Below the pieces are notes generated by a model. The model ran no database searches. It was given only the letters and a program-made list of their open reading frames with translations, and was not told the origin of the DNA. The translations under genes were made by a program, and so were the position numbers. Source: Prochlorococcus marinus str. MIT 9515 (GTDB lineage Bacteria; Cyanobacteriota; Cyanobacteriia; PCC-6307; Cyanobiaceae). From it: a stretch of DNA of 64,000 bases. The number at the start of each line of letters is the position of its first letter. Position 1 is the stretch's first letter. Below, piece after piece: positions 54,045-64,000 of this stretch. The stretch is taken from contig NC_008817.1 in NCBI RefSeq assembly GCF_000015665.1, positions 682,001-746,000 of the forward strand, written 5' to 3'.

Positions 54045-55046
54045 TTAAAGATTGATGCTTTTAGCGCCATCTTTCATATGAATAGTATTTGTAAATCGAC
54101 ATGTACTATCTAAAGTACTTATTACTAAGCTACTAGTTCTAGTACAGTCCTTTTCAAATTTGACTCCGTCGAATAACAAGCCATCAGTAATTCCACTACC
54201 CGCAAAAATAACATTTTCTCCTGATGCCAGTTCATTGGCCTCATAGATTTTGTCAATATCAGTAATTCCCATTTCATTTAAACGTTTTATATTTCCTTCT
54301 TTTGTATAGTCTGCCCACTCAGAAGTTTGTGCAATCGAGGGATCATATACTAATTGTCCTTGAAAATGCCCCCCTAAAGCTCTCATGGCAGCGGCTGATA
54401 TTACGCCTTCAGGAGCTGCTCCAATTCCCATTAGACAATGGGTACCTGTGCCTGCAAATCCACATGCAATTGCAGCTTGAACATCTCCATCAGAAATTGG
54501 TTGAATTTTTGCACCGCATTCTCGAATTTCCTTTATCAACCCTTTATGTCGAGCTCTATCCATAACAACTACTGTAAGTTCATCAATTGCTAAATCCAAG
54601 CAATTACTTAAAATTTTTAAGTTTTCAGTTGCTGAATTCCTAATATCTACTTTTCCTTTGGCTGCTGGAGGTGCTGCCAGTTTATTCATGTAAAAATCAG
54701 GTGCATTAAAAAGCCCACCAGTGTCAGAGGCCGCTAATACTGCCATAGATCCTCTTTGGTTGTTAGCACAAAGATTAGTACCCTCACAAGGGTCTACAGC
54801 AAAGTCAACACCAGGCCCATTGCCACTGCCTACCTCTTCACCTATGTATAACATTGGTGCTTCGTCACGTTCTCCTTCACCTATAACAATTTTCCCCTTC
54901 ATCTCAATTTTGCCCATTCGCAATCTCATTGCTTCAACAGCAGCAGCATCGGCTTCATCTTTCTGGCCGAGACCTGTAAGTTTCGCTGATGCGATTGCGG
55001 CTTGCTCGACTACTTCGAGAATTTCTTGAATTAAAGTTTGATTCAC
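54045..55046 (-). CDS. glpX: Fructose-1,6-/sedoheptulose-1,7-bisphosphatase (class II)
   Basis: 333 aa. The bifunctional F/SBPase of cyanobacteria: it removes the 1-phosphate of both sugars in the Calvin cycle. Metal site [10 protein letters not shown] (about 82-91), [18 protein letters not shown] near 57-74, and catalytic-core [21 protein letters not shown]-like stretch near 190-210 (here [15 protein letters not shown]). Upstream of hemA on the same strand, divergent from rpe. Confidence 0.97.
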   Translation of the reverse strand: MNQTLIQEILEVVEQAAIASAKLTGLGQKDEADAAAVEAMRLRMGKIEMKGKIVIGEGERDEAPMLYIGEEVGSGNGPGVDFAVDPCEGTNLCANNQRGSMAVLAASDTGGLFNAPDFYMNKLAAPPAAKGKVDIRNSATENLKILSNCLDLAIDELTVVVMDRARHKGLIKEIRECGAKIQPISDGDVQAAIACGFAGTGTHCLMGIGAAPEGVISAAAMRALGGHFQGQLVYDPSIAQTSEWADYTKEGNIKRLNEMGITDIDKIYEANELASGENVIFAGSGITDGLLFDGVKFEKDCTRTSSLVISTLDSTCRFTNTIHMKDGAKSINL

Positions 55047-55232
55047 AATTAAATTTAAAAAGATTTCTTAAGAGATTTAAATATGTTCTCATAAAAAATG
55101 ACTTTTTTATAAGAATTATTTTGCTAATTAGCTTTTTTTAACTCTTTGCAGCTGTTACTTTATCAGGCCATGACTTTAAATTAGGAATAAGCAACCAAAT
55201 ATAGTATCTTTATTAAATATTTTAAAAATTAA

Positions 55233-55988
55233 ATGACCGAATCTAATTCTAAAAACTCATATAGTGTTAATCGACCAATTCAAATAATTCCTTCTGTCTT
55301 ACCTGCAGATTGGGCAAATATGGGGGGATGTGTAAAAGATCTTGAGGAAGCAGGGGTTGATCGTATTCAATTTGATGTAATGGATGGTAATTTTGTTCCA
55401 AATCTTACATTTGGTCCTGAAATGATTGCTGCATGTAGGAAATATTGCAAGGTTCCTTTTGAGACTCAATTGATGGTAAGCCAATATAACTGTGAGACAA
55501 TGCTCGAGTCATACGTTAATTCAACAAAAGGACCAAATGGAGAGCCAGGAGTTGTAATCGCTCATGCTGAATCAAACGTTCACCTTCACAGGATTCTTGG
55601 AAGGATAAGAGATCTTGGTGGATCGCCATCGGTTGCATTAAATCCTCATACACCATTTGAAATGATTGAAAATATAATGGATATGGTGGATCACGTCTTA
55701 GTAATGACAGTTAACCCAGGATTTGGAGGTCAAGCATACATACCAACTATGCTAAGTAAAATAAGAAAAATTAGAGAATTTGTAATTGAAAAGAATTTGA
55801 ATATAGACATCGAAGTTGATGGTGGAATAAAAGCAAATTGGACCATTTCGCAATGTGCAGCGGCTGGGGCTAATTGTTTTATCGCAGGGAGTGGAATGTT
55901 TGCTTATCCCACATTGAAAGAGGGTTGCGATGAATTAAGGTCAGTTGCCCAAGATGCTCAAAATGGAAAGATAATTTCAGAGCCCTAA
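55233..55988 (+). CDS. rpe: Ribulose-phosphate 3-epimerase
   Basis: 251 aa TIM barrel interconverting ribulose- and xylulose-5-phosphate. Signatures: IIPSVLPADWANMG near the N-terminus, QFDVMDGNFVPNLTFG (about 46-61) and MTVNPGFGGQ near 158-167 with VDGGIK. Divergent from glpX across a 186-nt gap; convergent with ccsA. Confidence 0.96.
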   Translation: MTESNSKNSYSVNRPIQIIPSVLPADWANMGGCVKDLEEAGVDRIQFDVMDGNFVPNLTFGPEMIAACRKYCKVPFETQLMVSQYNCETMLESYVNSTKGPNGEPGVVIAHAESNVHLHRILGRIRDLGGSPSVALNPHTPFEMIENIMDMVDHVLVMTVNPGFGGQAYIPTMLSKIRKIREFVIEKNLNIDIEVDGGIKANWTISQCAAAGANCFIAGSGMFAYPTLKEGCDELRSVAQDAQNGKIISEP

Positions 55989-56004
55989 GAATGAACATTT
56001 GAAA

Positions 56005-56943
56005 TTAATTTAATATTCCAAATATCCAGCCATAACTATGCAAACCTATACCTAAAAAATTAACTCCGAGATAACATATTAGTACAACAAAAAAGCCTGA
56101 AGTTGCGAATAAGGCAGGTCTTCTACCTTGCCAGCCTCTACTAATTCTCATGTGTAAATAGGCAGCATAGAATAACCAAGATATGAAGGCCCATGTCTCT
56201 TTAGGATCCCAACTCCACCAAGTGCCCCAAGCTTCATTAGCCCAAATGGCTCCGGTTATTAAACCAAGAGTAAGAAGAACGAATCCGACTAATATTGATC
56301 TATAACTAAGAGTATCTAATTCCTCCGTATGAGTGAAATTTATAGGCTCATTGAAATTATTGCCAGAGTACTCATTAGACATCCTAAAACCTCCTATACC
56401 TGTAGAACTGCTTCTAAGTTGAAGAGGTTGTCTGTTATTAATAAAAAGTACGGAAGCTGAAAGTAAAGAGCCAATTATGAGCGCGGCATAACTTAGCATT
56501 ACTACGCTTACATGCATAATTAACCAGCTTGATCTCAATGCTGGAACAAGATTAGAAGATAGTTTTAAATCATCAGGCAAAACAAAGCATGCAAAAGCTA
56601 TAGTTAAAAGCTCAATAGGTATTGCTATTACTGGTATTATGGGATTTGGGTATTCTTTCTCTACTAATAATTGACCTAGAGATATGCCCCAAACTAAAAA
56701 ATAAAGAGATTCATATAAATTACTTATTGGGAAATGTCCAGATAAAATCCATCTGAAGATAAGCTGTAAAGCTATGAAAAGATTAATTAAAATTGTAAAA
56801 AATCTCACAAAAGATGAGGATTTTTTATTAAATAAAGCTAATAAAGAAATTGGCAGATTAATTAATAAAAAATAAAATATTAAAATGCCTAAGGTAGATA
56901 CTGGGTCGTAAATCAAATTTTTGATAAAACCATCAAATATCAT
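56005..56943 (-). CDS. ccsA: c-type cytochrome biogenesis protein CcsA
   Basis: 312 aa with about eight membrane helices. The heme-handling WWD domain is clear: WGTWWSWDPKETWAFISWL near 238-256, with conserved His on flanking loops (MHVSVVMLSYAAL near 142). System II cytochrome c maturation needs CcsA with CcsB/Ccs1 to deliver heme to the lumen for cytochrome f and c6. Confidence 0.95.
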   Translation of the reverse strand: MIFDGFIKNLIYDPVSTLGILIFYFLLINLPISLLALFNKKSSSFVRFFTILINLFIALQLIFRWILSGHFPISNLYESLYFLVWGISLGQLLVEKEYPNPIIPVIAIPIELLTIAFACFVLPDDLKLSSNLVPALRSSWLIMHVSVVMLSYAALIIGSLLSASVLFINNRQPLQLRSSSTGIGGFRMSNEYSGNNFNEPINFTHTEELDTLSYRSILVGFVLLTLGLITGAIWANEAWGTWWSWDPKETWAFISWLFYAAYLHMRISRGWQGRRPALFATSGFFVVLICYLGVNFLGIGLHSYGWIFGILN

Positions 56944-57054
56944 CAGTAGAATAAAAAACTGTATTAGTTAACTTAACTATAAAGTAATTTAAAAAATATT
57001 TATTTTTTGTTTATTTAGAATATTTTAATTTAAATTAATTTGTAAATTAATAGC

Positions 57055-57783
57055 TCAAAGCTGAAAATTATCTCCAAGATAAAACTTTTTCACTATTTGA
57101 TTATTTGCAAGTTCATTAGATGATCCATGGGCTAGGATCTTCCCTTCACTCAAAACATATGATTTGTTTGTGATTAAAAGAGTTTCTCTAACATTATGGT
57201 CAGTGATAAGAATTCCCATTCCATTTTTACTTAGTTTAATAATAAGTTTCTTTAAATCATTTACAGCCAAGGGGTCGATCCCTGCGAAAGGTTCGTCTAA
57301 AAGTAAATATTTAGGTCCTTTTCTTCCAACTGATAGAGCTCTTGCTATCTCACACCTTCTTCTTTCCCCTCCAGATAGTTGATAACCATAATTATCAACA
57401 ACTTTATTTAGATTAAATTCATTAATTATTTTTTCTCTCTTATTTCTAACTATTGCGCTACTGGAAAAAGAATGTTGTAAGGCCAAGTCTATATTTTCTT
57501 TAACTGTAAGATCTCTAAAGATACTTGCCTCTTGGGTAAGATACCCTAAACCAAGTCTTGCTCTACTGGGCAAAGGTAAATTTTTAATGGACTTATCATT
57601 CATTGAAATATCTCCTTTATCAGGTTTTAAATTACCAACTGCAAGATTAAAAGTAGAGGTTTTGCCGGCACCATTAGGACCCATTAAACCTACAATCTCA
57701 CCAGGGGATACAGTTATTGACACATCATTAACTATTGATTTGCCTCCAATGGTCAGAAATACGTTTTTTATTTCAAAATTCAT
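57055..57783 (-). CDS. lptB: LPS export ABC transporter ATP-binding protein
   Basis: 242 aa. Walker A GLMGPNGAGKTS (about 32-43), signature LSGGERRR (about 137-144), Walker B YLLLDEPFAGIDP (about 158-170). This is the standard LptB form that powers lipopolysaccharide transport by LptFGC. The start overlaps the upstream DUF309 gene by 11 nt. Confidence 0.93.
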   Translation of the reverse strand: MNFEIKNVFLTIGGKSIVNDVSITVSPGEIVGLMGPNGAGKTSTFNLAVGNLKPDKGDISMNDKSIKNLPLPSRARLGLGYLTQEASIFRDLTVKENIDLALQHSFSSSAIVRNKREKIINEFNLNKVVDNYGYQLSGGERRRCEIARALSVGRKGPKYLLLDEPFAGIDPLAVNDLKKLIIKLSKNGMGILITDHNVRETLLITNKSYVLSEGKILAHGSSNELANNQIVKKFYLGDNFQL

Positions 57784-58159
57784 TTTTCACTCGTCTCACT
57801 AAGTAAGGTTTATCATTTTCATTTAAGTCTTCTTTATATTGAAGCTTTCTTAGTAAATCCTCTAGACATTTGCAAAAAGATTCAAGGTCTATTCCTAAAT
57901 TAATGTAAGTTCTATTTTTTATCCTACCCAAACCTTCCCCCATTAATATAGTTGCACCATTCAAATTTCCTTTACTTAAGTGAAATTGAGAAACGGAAAC
58001 TTGGATTATTCCTTGTACAATTTGTCTTTCATCACCATCAAGAGTATTCCATATATCTTCAAAAGCATCATGAGCCTCATACCATTTTTGATCATTAAAG
58101 AGATTTAAAGCATTAAGAAAGTTCTCCTCAAAACTTTTTTTTATTTCTTCATCTCCCAT
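57773..58159 (-). CDS. DUF309 family protein
   Basis: 128 aa, helical. The DUF309 hallmark HDAFEDIW (about 30-37) is followed by ERQIVQGIIQVSVSQFHLSKGNLNGA in outline. Its biochemical role is unknown. It sits between typA and lptB, overlapping the latter. Confidence 0.88.
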   Translation of the reverse strand: MGDEEIKKSFEENFLNALNLFNDQKWYEAHDAFEDIWNTLDGDERQIVQGIIQVSVSQFHLSKGNLNGATILMGEGLGRIKNRTYINLGIDLESFCKCLEDLLRKLQYKEDLNENDKPYLVRRVKNEF

Positions 58160-58165
58160 AAGAAA

Positions 58166-59968
58166 CTATTTTTTTAAGGCCTTTTTCTTATTTAATTTTC
58201 TCATTCTTATTGAATCAGGCGTTACTTCTAACATTTCATCGGGACCTATATATTCAAGCGCTCTCTCAAGTGTAATATCTACAGGAGATTGTAAAGTATC
58301 CAATTCTTCTGCTCCTGCAGATCTCATGTTTGTCAGTTGCTTTGTTTTGCAAATATTTAACTCTAAATCTTGTGATCTATTATTCTCGCCAATAATCATA
58401 CCTTTATAAACCTTTGCTCCCGGTTTAATAAAATAAACACCTCTATCTTCTGCATTTTTTAAAGCATAGAATGTAGCAACACCCTCTTCAAAGGAAATAA
58501 GTACACCATTTCTTCTTGTCTCAAAATCTCCAGCTTTAGGTTTATATTCATAGAATGAGTGGCTCATAATTCCTTCCCCTCTAGTTATTCTCACAAATTC
58601 CCCACGAAAGCCTATAAGACCTCTTGATGGCACAAGAAATTCTAGTTGTGTTCTTCCATCTGAACTTGTCTGCATGTTTTTCATCTCAGCCTTTCTTGAA
58701 CCAAGTTTTTCAATGCAAGAACCAACTGCGGCTTCTGGAACATCTAAAACTAATGTTTCTATAGGTTCGCATTGAACATTATCAATCTCTCTAAAAATAA
58801 CTTGCGGTTGCGATATTTGGAATTCAAAGCCCTCTCTTCTCATTGTTTCTATCAAAATCCCTAAATGCAGTTCGCCTCTCCCAGAGACAGAAAATCTATC
58901 TGGTGAATCTGTTTCTTCAACTCTTAGGGCTACATTAGTTAATAATTCTCTTTCTAATCTATTTTTTAATTGTCTGCTTGTAACAAATTTCCCTTCTTTG
59001 CCAGCAAATGGAGAATCATTTACGACAAATGTCATATTTAGTGTAGGCTCATCAACTTTAATCAAAGGAAGTGGATGAGGAGAATCAGGACAAGCTATGG
59101 TCTCTCCAATATTTACATCATCGAAACCAGAAACTGCAACAATATCTCCGGCAAAAGCTTCATTAATATCAATTCTTTGCAATCCCTCAAATCCTAAAAG
59201 TTTGCTTACTTTTCCTTTGATAGTTTTTCCACTTTCTTTTATAAGGCTTGCTTGTTGACCATTTTTTATAGTTCCATTATGAATCTTTCCAATTACAATT
59301 CTTCCTAAGAAATCAGAGTAATCCAAAGTTGTAATTTGAAGCTGCAATGGCTTATTTAAATCACCTACAGGTGGAGGAACATGCCTAAGAATAGCTTCAA
59401 AAAGGGGCATCATATTATCATTATTTGACTCCATTTCTTCTTTTGCAAAACCTGATAATCCACTACCGAATAAATAAGGAAAATCGCATTGATCATCATC
59501 TGCACCTAATTCAAGGAATAAATCAAGAACTTTATCAACTGCTATTTCTGGAACTACTCTAGGTCTATCAATTTTATTTACGAAGACTATAGGTCTTAGA
59601 CCTTTTTCTAAAGCTTTTTTTAATACAAACCTTGTTTGGGGCATAGGCCCTTCATTAGCATCAACGATTAATAAACAACCATCAACCATTCCCAAAACCC
59701 TTTCAACTTCACCTCCAAAGTCAGCATGTCCCGGGGTGTCAATAATATTAATTCGGGTGTTTTTATAATTAACAGCTGTATTTTTTGAAAGGATTGTAAT
59801 ACCTCTTTCTCTCTCCAAATCATTCGAGTCCATTACGCAAGTAGGAACTACTTCGTTATCTCTAAAAATTCCTGATTGAGATAATAATGCATCGACAAGG
59901 GTTGTTTTCCCATGATCTACATGAGCTATAATTGCGACATTTCTTATATCTTTAATTGAAGTTGACAT
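58166..59968 (-). CDS. typA: Translational GTPase TypA/BipA
   Basis: 600 aa. GTP-binding motifs AHVDHGKTTLVDALLSQSG (about 15-33), DTPGHADFGGEVERVL (about 76-91) and NKIDRP (about 130-135) are intact; EF-G-like domains II, III and V and the TypA-specific C-terminal domain follow. It binds the ribosome and helps under stress or in 50S assembly. Confidence 0.96.
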   Translation of the reverse strand: MSTSIKDIRNVAIIAHVDHGKTTLVDALLSQSGIFRDNEVVPTCVMDSNDLERERGITILSKNTAVNYKNTRINIIDTPGHADFGGEVERVLGMVDGCLLIVDANEGPMPQTRFVLKKALEKGLRPIVFVNKIDRPRVVPEIAVDKVLDLFLELGADDDQCDFPYLFGSGLSGFAKEEMESNNDNMMPLFEAILRHVPPPVGDLNKPLQLQITTLDYSDFLGRIVIGKIHNGTIKNGQQASLIKESGKTIKGKVSKLLGFEGLQRIDINEAFAGDIVAVSGFDDVNIGETIACPDSPHPLPLIKVDEPTLNMTFVVNDSPFAGKEGKFVTSRQLKNRLERELLTNVALRVEETDSPDRFSVSGRGELHLGILIETMRREGFEFQISQPQVIFREIDNVQCEPIETLVLDVPEAAVGSCIEKLGSRKAEMKNMQTSSDGRTQLEFLVPSRGLIGFRGEFVRITRGEGIMSHSFYEYKPKAGDFETRRNGVLISFEEGVATFYALKNAEDRGVYFIKPGAKVYKGMIIGENNRSQDLELNICKTKQLTNMRSAGAEELDTLQSPVDITLERALEYIGPDEMLEVTPDSIRMRKLNKKKALKK

Positions 59969-60082
59969 CTAAAAACTTACAAACCAAAAGTTGATTATAT
60001 TAAGGCTAACTCAAAGAATGCTTATTCTGAAGAATTTATCTGTAAGACTTTGAAAATCATATATAAAAATTGTTATTAGTTT

Positions 60083-60814
60083 TTAATTAAGTTGTTTTTT
60101 TAAATTCCTATTTGATGCTTCAAAAACTTTAAGTGCTTCGATCGACCCTTCATATCGCCAGTGCCAAGGCTCATAATCAACATTTTTATTATTTTTATTG
60201 AATGATAATTTGAAGTGATACTTAGCTGCGTTGTTTTTAAGCCATCTGAAAGCATTCGTATTTTCAAATTCAACTTCAAAGTCTGTTTCTCTTTTATCGG
60301 CATCTCCAATATCAATAGCGAATCCTGTACTATGCTCAGAATATCCTGGTGGTGCTGAAACCCTAGCCCTTTCTGCAGCAATCTGATTTCTCATGGATTT
60401 TAAAGAATAAAAAATATCTTTCTGTAGATTTATTGATCTATATCCACTAAGAAAGACCAAATATATACCATCTTTCATAGCATCATTTTTCATTTTAAGA
60501 AGTGATTCACTCATGTCGATATGAACTTCAATATTTGGTTCAATGACAACCAATTTTTCTTTCGAAATTTCCTTATATGGGAGATGGCCTAAGATACTAT
60601 CATCAAAATTATTAGTATTTTTAGTATTGATATTTATTAATCGACTTTGATTTAAATTTTTGTTCAATCTCAACCCAGCGATAGAAAAAAGTAATAATAA
60701 GACTGGAATTACTAAAAATATATATATTTTATATTTTGGATTTACTTCATTTGTATATTTTCTCTCAGCGACTGGGATATCAAATGACTCTTTTAATTCT
60801 TCTTTACGGTCCAA
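60083..60814 (-). CDS. M15-family D-alanyl-D-alanine carboxypeptidase (VanY type)
   Basis: 243 aa. One N-terminal membrane anchor (IYIFLVIPVLLLLFSIAGL, about 29-47) is followed by the zinc peptidase domain: LSGYRS near 122, the SEHSTGFAIDIGD zinc-binding motif near 159-171 (SxHxxGxAxD) and EPWHWRYEG near the C-terminus. It trims peptidoglycan stem peptides in the periplasm. Confidence 0.92.
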   Translation of the reverse strand: MDRKEELKESFDIPVAERKYTNEVNPKYKIYIFLVIPVLLLLFSIAGLRLNKNLNQSRLININTKNTNNFDDSILGHLPYKEISKEKLVVIEPNIEVHIDMSESLLKMKNDAMKDGIYLVFLSGYRSINLQKDIFYSLKSMRNQIAAERARVSAPPGYSEHSTGFAIDIGDADKRETDFEVEFENTNAFRWLKNNAAKYHFKLSFNKNNKNVDYEPWHWRYEGSIEALKVFEASNRNLKKQLN

Positions 60815-60924
60815 GATTAAAAGTTTATTAGAAAAACATATTTCGATATTAACTATTAATTTACGAAATGTACTTTTATAAAGAATTTGATGTAGCTTTT
60901 TAATAGGATACTTTTTTTTTTGAT

Positions 60925-62262
60925 ATGTTGAGAGTTGCTGTTATCGGTGGAGGTCCAAGTGGTTCATGTGCTGCTGAAATACTTGCAAAATCTGGGATAA
61001 AAACATGGATTTTTGAGAGGAAGTTAGATAATGCCAAACCTTGTGGAGGCGCTATTCCTCTTTGTATGGTAGAAGAATTTGATTTGCCAGAATCAATTAT
61101 TGATAGAAAAGTTAGAAATATGAAAATGATCTCCCCATCCAATAGAGAAGTAGATATTATTTTGGATGATATTTACCCAGGAAGTAAAAAAGAGTATATA
61201 GGGATGTTAAGGCGCGAAGTTATGGATTCATTCATGAGAAATCGCGCTGCAGATCTGGGAGCAACCTTAGTCAATGGCCTGGTATCCAAAATAGAAACCG
61301 GTACGAACAAGCAAGGGCCATACACACTTCATTACAATGAAATTCTTAATGATCAATCCGAAGTAAAAGGAAAACAGCTAGAGGTTGATTTAATTGTTGG
61401 TGCCGATGGTGCAACGAGTAGAGTTGCAAAGGCTATGGATGCTGGCGATTATAACTATGCGGTAGCAATCCAAGAAAGGATAAAACTTCCCAAGGAAGAG
61501 ATGAAATATTACGAAGATAGAGCAGAAATGTATGTAGGAACTGATGTATCACCAGATTTTTATGGTTGGGTATTTCCAAAATACGACCACGTTGCAGCTG
61601 GAACCGGAACAATGAAACAGAATGGAGGTTTAATAAAAAGCCTTCAAATTGGTGTAAGAGAAAGAGCAAAGAAAAGACTAGTTAATGGTGAAGTCATAAA
61701 AGTTGAAGCTCATCCTATTCCCGAACATCCAAGACCAAGAAGAGTTGTAGGAAGAATGGCTTTAGTTGGAGATGCTGCTGGTTACGTAACCAAAAGTTCA
61801 GGAGAAGGGATATATTTTGCGGCAAAAAGTGGAAGGATGTGTGCTGAGCAAATTGTCGAATCAAGTCAAAATGGAAAAATCATCCCTACTGAAAAAGATT
61901 TAAAAATATACTTAAAAAAGTGGGATAAGAAATATGGAACAACTTATACAGTTTTAGATATCCTCCAACGAATTTTTTACACAAGTGATGGAGCTAGGGA
62001 AGCATTTGTAGAGATGTGTGGTGACATGGATGTACAGAGACTTACATTTGATAGTTACCTCTACAAGACGGTAGTAGCAATGAAACCACTTCAACAATTA
62101 AAACTTACTCTTTTAACTCTAGGATCTGTTTTAAGAGGTAAGGCATTAGCGCCAAGCACATACAAGCCAGTCCCAAGTGCTGTAAGAGATGACAAGGAAG
62201 TTGATAAGATGTTGGCGGTTAGCTCAATTAAAGGTGGGATTAAAAAAAATAAAAGTCAATAA
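60925..62262 (+). CDS. chlP: Geranylgeranyl reductase
   Basis: 445 aa. FAD-dependent reductase that converts the geranylgeranyl chain to phytyl for chlorophyll and tocopherol. Dinucleotide motif VIGGGPSGSCAAEILAKSG (about 5-23), the KPCGGAIP segment near 38-45, and GDAAGYVTKSSGEGIYFA near 288-305. Full family length. Confidence 0.97.
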   Translation: MLRVAVIGGGPSGSCAAEILAKSGIKTWIFERKLDNAKPCGGAIPLCMVEEFDLPESIIDRKVRNMKMISPSNREVDIILDDIYPGSKKEYIGMLRREVMDSFMRNRAADLGATLVNGLVSKIETGTNKQGPYTLHYNEILNDQSEVKGKQLEVDLIVGADGATSRVAKAMDAGDYNYAVAIQERIKLPKEEMKYYEDRAEMYVGTDVSPDFYGWVFPKYDHVAAGTGTMKQNGGLIKSLQIGVRERAKKRLVNGEVIKVEAHPIPEHPRPRRVVGRMALVGDAAGYVTKSSGEGIYFAAKSGRMCAEQIVESSQNGKIIPTEKDLKIYLKKWDKKYGTTYTVLDILQRIFYTSDGAREAFVEMCGDMDVQRLTFDSYLYKTVVAMKPLQQLKLTLLTLGSVLRGKALAPSTYKPVPSAVRDDKEVDKMLAVSSIKGGIKKNKSQ

Positions 62263-62279
62263 CAATTGTTTTTGAATTA

Positions 62280-64000
62280 TTAATTTAGTTTAGTAAAATC
62301 AGCAATTTTTAAAGAGTAATTTCTGATCAAACCTAGTAAATTTAATCGATTATTTTTGATTTCTGGATCTTCTGACATAATCAAAACCCCCTTATCATTA
62401 TCAAACAGTTCATTAAGGTTATTGGTATTATTTTCAAATAAATTAAAAAGCTCAAAATAATCCCAATTAGTTGATGAAATAAATACTTCTATTTCTTTGA
62501 TGAATTGAAATACTTTGGTTTCACATTCTTTTTCAAATAAATTTGGATTAACATAATCCTTGCTTGCAAAAATTGATCTTTTTAAATTACCACTTTCAGC
62601 TAATTTACAAACTCTAGAGATGACTTTTTGAATCTCAGAAAAATTTGCTTTCTCTTTAAGCTGTTTAATAGTATTAATCCTTTTTTTTAAATCCAAAATA
62701 TTCACTATTCTTGTTTCAACTGATGAATCAGTAAAACAAGTAGCTTTAATTACATCTTTACTGATTGATAGTTCATCAAGATGGCTAGCAATTCTTTGAT
62801 TAGAAAATTCAATTAAGTCAGTTAAAACTTTTTCTTTCTCAAATTTTAAATTAGGTAATGAAATTTCCCAATATTCAATAAGTTCCCTAAATATATTTTC
62901 AATAGCTATATCAAGTTCAAATTGCCAAATAATTAAAATAACCCCATTTAAATTTCTTCTAAGTGCATAAGGGTCAGAGGAACCACTTGGTCTTTTTCCC
63001 GAAATAAATATACTTATTAAAGTTTCTATTTTGTCAGAGATAGAAACAATAGCTCCGTATTTTGTAGAAGGTAAATCATCTTTATAAAAACGTGGCAAAT
63101 AATGTTCAGCTACAGCAATACAAATTTCTTTGCTAAAACCTTCATTTCGTAAGTATTTACCTCCCATTATCCCTTGCAATTCGGGAAATTCATAAACAAT
63201 TTCACTACACAAATCGTTTTTACAGTACTTTGCAGCTTCTATAATTTTATTACTATCTAAAGATTGATCATTTAAATAATTTAAAATCTTCTCTGAGGTG
63301 GCCTGAATTCTTTTTACTCTCTGAAAAACATTACCCATACCTTTCAAATAAGAAACAGATTTTAGTTTTTCATTACGGACATTAGAAGCAACTTTTTTGT
63401 CACTTTCTACAAAAAACCTTGCATCAGAGAATCTTGCCCTAAGTACTTTTTCATTCCCCTTTGCAATAGTATTGTTAGATTCTTTAAGACCATTAGATAG
63501 GACAAAGAATTTTGTACTTATAATTTCTTCAGAACTCAAACCTAATTTGGAAAATTTTTTATTCTTTTTTAGAAGAGGAATGTATCTTTGATGATTTTTC
63601 ATTACTGTTGAAAGAACTTCAACAGGCAAATTAAGAAATTGCTTATCAAAATTACAAGTTATTAAATTAGGTGATTCAACTAAATCAGTTAGTTCGTTGA
63701 GCAAACTCTCAGAGAGACTAGGGTCTAATTTTAACAATTGAGATTCCTGGTTTATTAGATTATCAATTTTTTCTTTTCTTTCTTCTCTGTTAACAAAAAC
63801 TCCACTTTCAGCCATTAATCCAAAATAATTATATGAAGATTGGATTTCAATAACTTTATTTATTAACCTGTGACCGTTTGATTTGTTACCTATTTTGATC
63901 CTAGGATCACATTCATCGAAAGCAAAATCAAGAATTTCATCATCATAAAGTGAGACAATCCAGCGGATAGGTCTTGAAAATTTAAAGCTACCGTACCCCC
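62280..64000 (-). CDS. glyS: Glycyl-tRNA synthetase beta subunit, C-terminal part (5' end outside window)
   Basis: The frame is open to the right edge; a Met at 63815 is internal, since upstream codons read FKFSRPIRWIVSLYDDEIL, a conserved GlyS stretch. About 570 of some 700 residues are visible. MKNHQRYIPL, SDPYALRR (with GKRPSGSSDP before it) and a C-terminal anticodon-binding DALR-like region (final ~120) identify the beta subunit, which recognises tRNA-Gly. The alpha subunit gene is not in the window. Confidence 0.94.
   Translation of the reverse strand, partial: GYGSFKFSRPIRWIVSLYDDEILDFAFDECDPRIKIGNKSNGHRLINKVIEIQSSYNYFGLMAESGVFVNREERKEKIDNLINQESQLLKLDPSLSESLLNELTDLVESPNLITCNFDKQFLNLPVEVLSTVMKNHQRYIPLLKKNKKFSKLGLSSEEIISTKFFVLSNGLKESNNTIAKGNEKVLRARFSDARFFVESDKKVASNVRNEKLKSVSYLKGMGNVFQRVKRIQATSEKILNYLNDQSLDSNKIIEAAKYCKNDLCSEIVYEFPELQGIMGGKYLRNEGFSKEICIAVAEHYLPRFYKDDLPSTKYGAIVSISDKIETLISIFISGKRPSGSSDPYALRRNLNGVILIIWQFELDIAIENIFRELIEYWEISLPNLKFEKEKVLTDLIEFSNQRIASHLDELSISKDVIKATCFTDSSVETRIVNILDLKKRINTIKQLKEKANFSEIQKVISRVCKLAESGNLKRSIFASKDYVNPNLFEKECETKVFQFIKEIEVFISSTNWDYFELFNLFENNTNNLNELFDNDKGVLIMSEDPEIKNNRLNLLGLIRNYSLKIADFTKLN

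Noticed and set aside
63397-63591. Plus-strand frame inside glyS
   Set aside because: Antisense to a conserved coding region; no ribosome binding site or motif.
1-64000. CRISPR arrays, insertion sequences, prophage or rRNA/tRNA genes
   Set aside because: No spaced direct repeats, transposase or integrase motifs, phage structural genes or RNA cloverleafs were seen on either strand.

Overview
The window is a dense stretch of very AT-rich chromosome, and its gene content fits a marine picocyanobacterium, most likely high-light-adapted Prochlorococcus (inference). The evidence is chlP, ccsA, hemA, psb32-like and other thylakoid genes, a class I (proteobacterial-type) phosphoribulokinase, glpX-type FBPase/SBPase, several cyanobacteria-only families (DUF3685, DUF3727, CIA30, COG1565), short intergenic gaps and many genes under 100 codons. 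Both ends cut a gene: a metallophosphoesterase on the left and the glycyl-tRNA synthetase beta subunit on the right. I see no rRNA, tRNA, CRISPR array, insertion sequence or prophage.

Layout. (1) 1-4.9 kb: core genes (psb32-like, COG1565 methyltransferase, aroB, purK) followed by the probable 6S RNA. (2) 5.1-17.3 kb: an island-like accessory region. It holds an inverted repeat with DnaA-box-like ends, a CDP-sugar/surface-polysaccharide cluster (polytopic membrane protein, RfbH-like dehydratase, rfbF, rfbG, epimerase, GT2), a candidate small RNA with a 15-T terminator, and a run of tiny, mostly unassignable proteins. One of these is a ribbon-helix-helix-like gene bracketed by a 15-bp inverted repeat. 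(3) 17.3-22.6 kb: a metal/redox region. It has a Rieske oxygenase + 34-aa membrane peptide + lone ABC ATPase operon, a zinc-ribbon membrane protein, a near-consensus Fur box in front of a cysteine-rich Crp/Fnr regulator, ferritin, a Cys/Lys-rich microprotein and a FutC-type iron transporter ATPase. (4) 22.7-36.5 kb: housekeeping genes mostly on the plus strand (nth, SDR, pgsA, hisA), then a long tightly packed run DUF3685 - lumenal thioredoxin-like - CofE-like - GNAT-like - ruvX - DUF3727 - YqeG - proB - lpxD - leuB. (5) 36.6-56 kb: central carbon metabolism (prk, accD, class I and class II FBP aldolases, pgl, gnd, glgC, glpX, rpe) interleaved with purQS, a CobW GTPase, ilvD and hemA. (6) 56-64 kb: ccsA, lptB, DUF309, typA, a VanY-type carboxypeptidase, chlP and glyS.

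How the genes work together. Regions 5-6 carry much of the Calvin cycle, the oxidative pentose phosphate pathway and glycogen synthesis, plus tetrapyrrole/chlorophyll supply. Region 3 looks like a small iron-responsive regulon. Region 2 carries strain-variable surface chemistry. The most unusual items are an RfbH-like enzyme that keeps the PLP-lysine-to-histidine change but has lost the Fe-S cysteines, the repeat-flanked RHH gene, the Rieske/ABC operon, the microprotein between ferritin and futC, and the candidate sRNA. All functional assignments come from reading motifs; no database search was run.
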